DNA of 46,329 nt, taken from Candidatus Omnitrophota bacterium (GTDB lineage: Bacteria; Omnitrophota; Gorgyraeia; Zapsychrales; Zapsychraceae). The translations under genes and the position numbers were made by a program. Of the stretch, positions 40,120 through 46,329 are shown in pieces (within the stretch, counting starts at the first letter, position 1; every line of letters begins with the position of its first letter). The notes below the pieces were generated by a model. That model saw nothing but the letters and a program-made list of their open reading frames with translations. It did not search any database and was not told where the DNA came from. The stretch is from contig JAIORP010000118.1 of NCBI GenBank assembly GCA_021108075.1, positions 1 to 46,329 of the forward strand, in the 5' to 3' direction.

Positions 40120-41052
40120 ATGAGAATTGTTTTTTTTGGTAGTGATGATTTTGCCCTGGAGCATTTGCGCTATCTGGTCGAGAACAAATACAAGGTGATG
40201 GCCTGTGTGACCCAGCCCGACCGTCCGCGCGGCCGGGGTTGGAAAATGATCATCAGCCCGATCAAGGAATACGCCCTGCGGCATGATATTCCGGTCTGGC
40301 AACCGGATGATATGCGCGACGCGTCGTTCACCCGGCAGTTGCGCGAGGCAGACGTGGAACTTTTTGTTGTGATCGCCTTTGGCCGCTTCCTTCCCGATGA
40401 GATCCTGGCTTTGCCGGCTTGGGGTTCGATCAATGTGCATGCCTCCTTGCTGCCCAAATACCGCGGGGCCGGACCGATCAACTGGGCCATTATCAAAGGC
40501 GAGACCCGTTCCGGCATCACCATCATGAAACTCAACGCGACCATGGACGGCGGGGATATGATCGCTCAAATTCCGATTGAGATCGACCCGCGGGACGACG
40601 CCCCGCATTTGCGCGCGAAGATGATCGCGGCTGGTCCGGCTTTTCTCGGCGAGACCATTATCAAAATTAAGCGCGGTGAAAATCAGCTCATCCCGCAGGA
40701 TGCCAGCCAGGTGACCTTTGCCCCGAAATTAAAGAAAGCGATGGGCTTGATTGATTGGTCGCGATCCGCCAAAGATATTCATAATCTTGTGCGCGGTCTT
40801 AAGCCCTGGCCGTCGACCTACACCCACTGGAAATCCAAGACACTCAAGATTTTGGAAACAGAGCTTGTCGAGACCCATTATGATGCCGCGCCCGGCACCA
40901 TTGTCGCCGCCGGTAAGCAGGGCATCCTGACCGCGACAGTTGACAATGCCCTTTTGATCAAACAGGTCCATTTAGAGAACGCCAGGCCCATGGACGCGCT
41001 GGCCTTTATCGTCGGGCACAAGGTCGACGTGGGGTACGCGTGGGACCGGTAA
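40120..41052 (+). CDS. fmt: methionyl-tRNA formyltransferase
   Basis: MRIVFFGSDDFALEHL; VTQPDRPRGRG; INVHASLLPKYRGAGPINWAIIKGE. Confidence 0.95.
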   Translation: MRIVFFGSDDFALEHLRYLVENKYKVMACVTQPDRPRGRGWKMIISPIKEYALRHDIPVWQPDDMRDASFTRQLREADVELFVVIAFGRFLPDEILALPAWGSINVHASLLPKYRGAGPINWAIIKGETRSGITIMKLNATMDGGDMIAQIPIEIDPRDDAPHLRAKMIAAGPAFLGETIIKIKRGENQLIPQDASQVTFAPKLKKAMGLIDWSRSAKDIHNLVRGLKPWPSTYTHWKSKTLKILETELVETHYDAAPGTIVAAGKQGILTATVDNALLIKQVHLENARPMDALAFIVGHKVDVGYAWDR

Positions 41053-41119
41053 GAAGGCCGAGCTTTGCGGACATGGTCTGTCATCTGAACAGGTGTTTTG
41101 ATATAATGGAATATATATT

Positions 41120-41293
41120 ATGATTAAGAAAATTGTTAAGAAATATAACATTCATGAACAGCCGAAGGGATGTGCCTATTGGTTGTCTAAGGAACCCTGG
41201 CAAAGGGTCGAAGCCGTCGAATTATTAAGGAGACAATGCTATGGAAGTGCACCAAGACTACAAAGAGTTGTTAAAGTTGTTCAACGATCATAA
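41120..41293 (+). CDS. 57-aa small protein preceding and overlapping a nucleotidyltransferase gene
   Basis: My translation: MIKKIVKKYNIHEQPKGCAYWLSKEPWQRVEAVELLRRQCYGSAPRLQRVVKVVQRS*; not in the track (<60 aa); overlaps the next CDS by 53 bp in another frame. Confidence 0.7.
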   Translation: MIKKIVKKYNIHEQPKGCAYWLSKEPWQRVEAVELLRRQCYGSAPRLQRVVKVVQRS

Positions 41294-41684
41294 TGTCGAA
41301 TATGTTATTGTTGGCGCTTTTACATTAGCTTTTTATGGACACCCCCGATATACCGGAGATCTGGATCTTTTGGTTGAACCGGATACTGCTAACGCCGAAA
41401 GGATCATCACTGCCATTCATGGCTTTGGGTTTGAATTATTAAATTTATCCGTTGATGATTTTACTTTACCAGGAAAAATTGTCCAATTGGGCGTCGCTCC
41501 AGTGCGCATTGATATTATCACGTCATTAACCGGTGTCCCATGGGCGGACGTCGAACAACACCGTGTCAAAGGGCCGTTCGGCGACATCGAGGTTTTCTAT
41601 CTCGGGCGGGATGAATTTATCGCTAACAAAAAAGCTCTGGGCCGCCACAAAGACCTCGCCGATATTGAAGAATTATCCCCGTAG
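41241..41684 (+). CDS. nucleotidyltransferase-fold protein (DUF6036/AbiEii-like)
   Basis: YVIVGAFTLAFYGHPRYTGDLDLLVEPD NTase motif. Confidence 0.8.
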   Translation: MEVHQDYKELLKLFNDHNVEYVIVGAFTLAFYGHPRYTGDLDLLVEPDTANAERIITAIHGFGFELLNLSVDDFTLPGKIVQLGVAPVRIDIITSLTGVPWADVEQHRVKGPFGDIEVFYLGRDEFIANKKALGRHKDLADIEELSP

Positions 41685-41761
41685 TTTTTTTTATTTCAGC
41701 ATAGTCTTTCTATGTCAATCCCTTTTTTTGATAGAAGAGTTAATTGCTCTTTGAAAACGAG

Positions 41762-42985
41762 TTAAACAGCTAATTGCTTTTCCAAAGATCTCTTAGTGAT
41801 CTGAGCAAGATGATAATTTTCATCATAGGTTGAATGTGTTATCCATAAGCGATGAATAATCTTAAGCCATTTATTGGCTAGAGCTCTCAGCGCAGCATGA
41901 TGGTTTTTGCCTTTTTTTCTTTGTTGATCATAATAATTTTTAGCCCAAATAGAGCGTCTTAAACTGGAAAAAGCCATCTGGTCAACGATATTGCGAAAGA
42001 TTTTATTACAGGCAGACCGAAAAAAGATGTGGCAAGATTGACCAGATTTGCTGGTAACCGGAGCGGTGCCAGCAAGGCATTGAATATCATTAAAGTGAGA
42101 GAAGCGATTTCTGCAATCTCCGAAACAGGAAAGTAATCGAGGGCCAATATCTTTACCTACCCCAGGGACTTTATCAAAGATGTTTTTATCGGGATGTTGG
42201 TTGTAATGATTTTTAATTTCTCGATCATAATCATTTAGTTGTTGGATGATCAATTTAATCTGAGGGATAATGGATTTAACGAAACGTTCTTTCGCATTAA
42301 CAAAAATATCAGGAGCTGAGGGTTGATCTTCTTGGATGAAAGAGAAGATTTCCTGTGCGCGTTGTGGTTTGGTGTATTTATGTTTTTTGAGAAAATATAC
42401 GAGTTTTTTTAAGGTTAAATTTTTAGCTTTTTTAGGAGTAGGATGTTTAGAAAGAAAAGCCAAGGATATTTGATTCGTGATATCACAAAAAAGTTTTAAG
42501 GCTGCAGGGTAGTAAAGTTTAAGGGTATCGATTAGTTGATTTTCCAAACGGATTTTCTCTTTAAGAAGACGTTGACGGTCGTCGGTGAGGAGTTTCAGTA
42601 TTTGGGTTGAATCAGAGTTCATTTGATATTCTCTAAGACGATGCTTGTCTTTTCTAATGTACTCAGCAAGGAGTCTGGCGTCAAGTTTATCGTTTTTGTT
42701 CCTGGCTAAAGAATATGTTTTTCGGTAATCAATCAAGGCTCCCGGGTTGATCGGAAAAATGCGATAACCGAATTGTAACAAATGGTCAAATAAAAGACCA
42801 TGATTAGTTTCGAGACAAATAAAGATCAGTTCTTTTAAAAAAGGTTTCAGTTGAGTATCGAGGTGAGCAAATCCATCAGAATCATTGGTGATACGAAAGT
42901 CCTTGATGATAGAACCGTCAGAATGCATTAAGCAAATGTCATGATGTTGGTCAGCCCAATCTATACCGACAAGTATTGGATTCAT
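41762..42985 (-). mobile_element. IS110-family transposase (DEDD)
   Basis: MNPILVGIDWADQHHDICLM, FICLETNHGLLFDHL, NKNDKLDARLLAEYI and C-terminal VPGVGKDIGPRLLSCFG...LAGTAPVTSKSGQS; the upstream extension to 43120 is probably non-coding. Confidence 0.93.
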
Positions 42986-43200
42986 AAAAGCTCCTTTCTT
43001 TGTTTGTCCAGGGGAGTTCAGAGTACTATCGGTAATGTCCTCACATGGGCCCTCGCAGGGCGGCTTTCTAATTGATTGTTCCGATAATTGAGACCTGAGG
43101 GAGCCGACTATACTAGGCACTCGAAGTGCAAGGAAAGTTAAGCCTTGCCCTCAGGACTGACTCCTTTAGATTTTGGTTTCTTACGTTCTATCAAAGAAAG
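42986..43200 (-). ncRNA. candidate IS110 bridge RNA region, 5' of the transposase
   Basis: On the minus strand, two consecutive structured loops: CCTGAGGG...CCCTCAGG (43148-43155 / 43094-43101) enclosing CAAGG..CCTTG and CACT-TCG-AGTG; then TATCGG...CCGATA (43081-43086 / 43027-43032) enclosing GCCC-TGCGA-GGGC. Confidence 0.55.
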
Positions 43201-43269
43201 GACTTATTTTAAAGAACTGTTATTAGTTTAACATATGAGGAAAGTATATAATACTTTCCTACGCAGCTT

Positions 43270-43302
43270 AAAATTGCCAAAGTCATTGCCGAAGGCAATT
43301 TT
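43270..43302 (-). terminator. possible terminator at the 3' end of the integron integrase gene
   Basis: Perfect 9-bp inverted repeat AAAATTGCC/GGCAATTTT with 15-nt loop, ending in TTTT on the minus strand and spanning the stop codon. Confidence 0.4.
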
Positions 43303-44685
43303 CTTGCGTATTTTTCGGTTGATACAATTGATCTAACGGACTGCTCGGCACGTTCGTCAAATCCCGGATGACATGCGTGTAAATCATCGTGGTCTCCACA
43401 TTTTTATGGCCGAGCAATTCCTGCACTTCCCTGATATTGACCCCGGACATCAGCAAGTGCGTCGCGAAACTGTGACGCAGAGTGTGCATGCTGGCGTGTT
43501 TGTGGATATTTGTTTTTTTTAAGGCCCGCTTCAGCTCTGTTTGAATCGGTTTTTCAACCATATGAAAACGGCGGATCTTAGCGTCTGACCGGTCAATCGA
43601 AAGTTTTCTTGAGGGAAAGACATATTGCCAGCACCAGTCTTTACTGGCTTGAGGATATTTTCGCTCCAGGGCGTTCGGTAAAATTGCCTGTCCGTAACCG
43701 CTATTTATACCAATTCCATTAAATAATGACCAAAACCAATTTTGCTTTTCTCGACGCTTTAGCGAGAATATCAGAATTGAAATAGAACAATTAATTAATG
43801 GATTTGGTATTAGATCCTGTTGATGTAACTTATGGGCCTGCTCAAGATGTTGCTGCAACCGCGTTTTGATATGAACAGGAAGAATCGTCGTCCGGTCTTT
43901 ATCCCCTTTGGAGCTGCGGATAAAAACCAGGTTTTCATTAAAATCAAGGTCCTTCACTCTGAGATGAATGAGCTCGGAAATACGCATGCCGCTGCCGTAC
44001 AAGAGCTGGAGGTGAAGTAAATATTTTTCGCGAACATGCTCAAACAATTGTTTCACTTCTTCTGTCGATAAGACGACGGGCAGTTTGACGCCTCGTTTGG
44101 CGCGCACGACCGTCTTAATATCATTAAGGTCCTGGCACAGGGTATGGCGGAATAGAAACAAAAGGGCATTAAAGGCTTGATTTTGGGTGGAAGAAGCGAC
44201 CTTGCGTTCGACAGCGAGGTAACTGAGATAATTTTTTACGTCTTTCTGATCAAAGGCCTGCCCGGGTTTGGTTTGATGAATATAGTAAAAGAATCGTTTG
44301 ATCCATAAGAGATAGTTTTTTTCCGTTTTGGGCGAGTAATGCTTTAAGCGGATCCATTGACGGGTTGTTTGGAGCATTTGAGGAAAGGTCTGCGCCGTGC
44401 TACTCTCAGTCTTATCCGAAAATTTATTCGTTCCGTCCTTATTTTTTTTTAGAAAATGGTGGAGATATAACTTGATAGCCACTTGCGCTTGCTGGATCTG
44501 CCAATTTTTGATCTGAGGTAAAGTTTGAAGATGAGCAACAAAGCGTTCCATCCTTTTCTCATCTAGCGGCGTTTCTGAAAAACCCAGACATTGACGCACC
44601 CAAGCAGCCAGGAAGGGGATATGTTTCGGTGCGGCAAGTTTTTTTTGTTGTAAAAAAAATTGGAATTCCGGCAATAAATCAGGCA
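43283..44685 (-). CDS. intI: integron-type tyrosine recombinase (IntI-like) carrying an in-frame MITE insertion
   Basis: [16 protein letters not shown] start; Arg motif [42 protein letters not shown]; IntI-specific patch [29 protein letters not shown]; divergent from attC-bounded cassettes; the track start 44848 is probably too far upstream. Confidence 0.9.
43708..43809 (-). repeat. MITE-like palindromic repeat, copy 10 (102 bp), inside intI
   Basis: TACCAATTCCATTAAATAATGACC...TTAATGGATTTGGTA; TTA at 43705-43707 and 43810-43812 (TAA on the gene strand). Confidence 0.95.
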
Positions 44686-44841
44686 TAAAAACCCTCCCCT
44701 TTTTTTGAATAATGGAATGATTGTCGGCAGGCAAAATGGGGAGGTGATAACATAGGATATCAATATCCGATGCTAAAAGACGTACCGGATAAGTGATATT
44801 ATAAACAAAAAGCGACGTTTTTTCAACCGTCCCCCTGGAAA

Positions 44842-44869
44842 TTGACAATTATTTTACACTAAGTATAAT
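44842..44869 (+). promoter_or_regulatory. candidate cassette promoter (Pc)
   Basis: TTGACA (44842-44847), 16-nt spacer, TATAAT (44864-44869), directed toward the cassettes and upstream of the attI-like core. Confidence 0.65.
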
Positions 44870-44938
44870 TATTAATACTAAAAGGGGATTAGTTCTCATT
44901 TTATCCTAAAATATTAAACGGAAAACCGTACATTAATT

Positions 44939-44945
44939 GTTATCT
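44939..44945 (+). other. attI-like core site (G|TTATCT), start of cassette 1
   Basis: GTTATCT matches GTTRRRY and is the exact reverse complement of the cassette-1 R'' site AGATAAC (45788-45794). Confidence 0.75.
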
Positions 44946-44953
44946 GAAAAAAC

Positions 44954-45793
44954 ATGAAAATAGTAATGCCATTATTTAATTTTAATTATGAGGGAGAAGA
45001 ATATAAATTTTCTGATATTTATACTATCAAAGGATTTGATCCTGAAAAGGATATTCCAAAAAATTGTTTGGATGGAATATCAAAAATAGGCTTATCACAA
45101 ATATCTTTAGAAAATAAAGCCCTTATCGCAGAATCGCCGGATTTTGATTACTATAAAAGCGAAATCAATTTATTATTGCTAGCTTTTAAAATATATGCCT
45201 GTGCAAACGTTTTAATAAAATGGCGTTTTTGCGATGAAAATCAAACGCATTCAACAATGCTTAATGATACTTATAGAAATTTATTAATAGACGTAAATGA
45301 ATTTTTATCAGAGTCAGATTTAGATAATATTAAAACAGGTTTTCATAAACTAAAAGAAATGTATGCTATTTCTGCCAGAATGAAAAATGCAATATTTTTT
45401 TTATGGCAGAGCTTTCATATAGGCAAACATGTTGGTGTATACGTTTTTCTTACATGCGCCTTAGAGGCTTTGTTTTCTGGGGAATCAAGAGATAAACCAA
45501 CATCAATTTTGCTAAATCGTATAAGCTCTTTTGTTGAGGGTGATAGTCGCTTTTCAAAAACGCAGATTGATAAAATATATGATGTGCGTTCAGATATGGT
45601 CCATGGGAGAATAAAGCATACCGACAAAAAAGAACTAGAAGAAAGATCTAAAAATTTGGAAAAGTTAGCAAAATTAGAAGCGTTAGTATTTACCTGTTTT
45701 CGCAAGTTTCTTGACGAAGAAATATATTTAAAATTTAATGATGAAGAAGAAAAGGAATCATATTTAAACAATTTAACAAATAAAAACAGATAA
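44954..45793 (+). CDS. integron cassette 1 protein: HEPN-like (Apea-HEPN-type)
   Basis: ALEALFSGESRDKPTSILLNRISSFVEG...IYDVRSDMVHGR with an Rx4H (RSDMVH) motif; stop codon inside attC R''. Confidence 0.65.
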   Translation: MKIVMPLFNFNYEGEEYKFSDIYTIKGFDPEKDIPKNCLDGISKIGLSQISLENKALIAESPDFDYYKSEINLLLLAFKIYACANVLIKWRFCDENQTHSTMLNDTYRNLLIDVNEFLSESDLDNIKTGFHKLKEMYAISARMKNAIFFLWQSFHIGKHVGVYVFLTCALEALFSGESRDKPTSILLNRISSFVEGDSRFSKTQIDKIYDVRSDMVHGRIKHTDKKELEERSKNLEKLAKLEALVFTCFRKFLDEEIYLKFNDEEEKESYLNNLTNKNR

Positions 45794-45863
45794 CAATTCG
45801 CTACAAGGGATTTTGCTGCGCGCCTACGGCGCTACGTAAAACCCCTGAGCTCAAATGTTATAC
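45788..45863 (+). other. attC recombination site, cassette 1
   Basis: R'' AGATAAC ... GGGATTTT/AAAACCCC and GCGC..GCGC inverted repeats ... R' GTTATAC; imperfect palindrome. Confidence 0.85.
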
Positions 45864-45865
45864 CA

Positions 45866-46210
45866 ATGATTGAAAAAACACAACTTAAGCAAATTATTAT
45901 TGATTGGGCTAAAGCATTACCTTGTAGAGTAAGAATTCATCTTTTTGGTTCATATTTGAAGGGAAAAGAAAATCCTAATGATATTGATATTTCATTAGAG
46001 TTTATTGACAAATTTTCAGAAGATGAAAGAACTTGTTTATGGTGTGACCATCATACTGATTGGGAGAAGGACCTCTGCTTTAAAACAAGTGAGAATATCG
46101 AACTTAGTTTATTTGAGGGTGAAGATTCTCCGCAAATGCAACATAATTTGCAGGATGCATCTATATTATTATTTGATACAGATGATAAGGACATTAAAGA
46201 AAAGGTATAA
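45866..46210 (+). CDS. integron cassette 2 protein: MNT-like nucleotidyltransferase
   Basis: RIHLFGSYLKGKENPNDIDISLEF (GS...DxD NTase motif); stop codon inside attC R''. Confidence 0.8.
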   Translation: MIEKTQLKQIIIDWAKALPCRVRIHLFGSYLKGKENPNDIDISLEFIDKFSEDERTCLWCDHHTDWEKDLCFKTSENIELSLFEGEDSPQMQHNLQDASILLFDTDDKDIKEKV

Positions 46211-46283
46211 CAACCAAATTCAGCGGAACTTGCTCCGGCAGCTATGCCGCCTACGCAAGTCCGCTGATTAGCGAGCGTTAGGC
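46205..46283 (+). other. attC recombination site, cassette 2
   Basis: R'' GTATAAC (46205-46211) is the exact reverse complement of R' GTTATAC at the start of cassette 2 (45857-45863); AGCGGACTTGC/GCAAGTCCGCT-like and CGGCAGCTATGCCG inverted repeats; ends GTTAGGC. Confidence 0.92.
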
Positions 46284-46329
46284 GCAATAGCTTTGCTAAA
46301 TTTTGTCTGTGACGGTTTTCTTGCCCTCT

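Noticed and set aside
41762-43120. Transposase ORF extending to 43120 as given in the track
   Set aside because: MNPILVGIDWADQHHDICLM at 42985 is the usual IS110 start, and the extra 45 aa overlap strongly structured leader sequence more consistent with non-coding RNA.
41762-43200. The local IS110 element as driver of the MITEs
   Set aside because: IS110 elements do not use terminal inverted repeats and TWA duplications like those on the MITEs; a different (IS5/PIF-like) transposase is expected.
1-43809. CRISPR array interpretation of the repeated ~80-102 bp units
   Set aside because: Copies are kilobases apart, occur in both orientations, have TIRs and target duplications, and lack regular spacers.
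43283-44848. intI start at 44848
   Set aside because: The extra N-terminal residues ([18 protein letters not shown]...) do not look like recombinase, and [11 protein letters not shown] at 44685 is a better start. The longer start would also overlap the candidate promoter.

Overview
The window looks like a bacterial chromosome segment. Gene content and one large protein with an 'SPGAML..TDAFTPLCLKGL.V.P..PFRFDFFIDRG' N-terminus suggest Omnitrophota, but that assignment is inference. From left to right it holds: a DUF1015 gene and accD; two polytopic GT-C-like membrane proteins; an AbiEi remnant; a 1650-aa protein combining histidine-kinase-like and internal Tat-like features; a UgpC/MsmX-type ABC ATPase; two tandem GGEEF diguanylate cyclases; a ROK kinase; an LptD/OstA-like protein; a long co-directional nucleotide-sugar/glycosyltransferase cluster (about 18.9-37.9 kb); a PriA with degenerate ATPase motifs; fmt; and a small-ORF/nucleotidyltransferase pair. 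It ends with an IS110-family element and an integron: integron-type integrase, consensus promoter, attI-like core, and two complete attC-bounded cassettes encoding a HEPN-like and an MNT-like protein. The main unannotated structure is a family of 10 short palindromic MITE-like repeats in 80-bp and ~102-bp forms. They have TACCAAWTCCATTAA-type terminal inverted repeats and mostly 3-bp TAA/TTA target duplications. One copy lies inside the integron integrase gene, where 102 bp plus a 3-bp duplication adds exactly 35 codons and keeps the frame open. Another copy uses the accD stop codon as its target duplication. Other leads are a candidate bridge RNA 5' of the IS110 transposase, a DegT-fold enzyme with His in place of the catalytic Lys, and an E1 alpha/beta thiamine-enzyme pair inside the sugar cluster.
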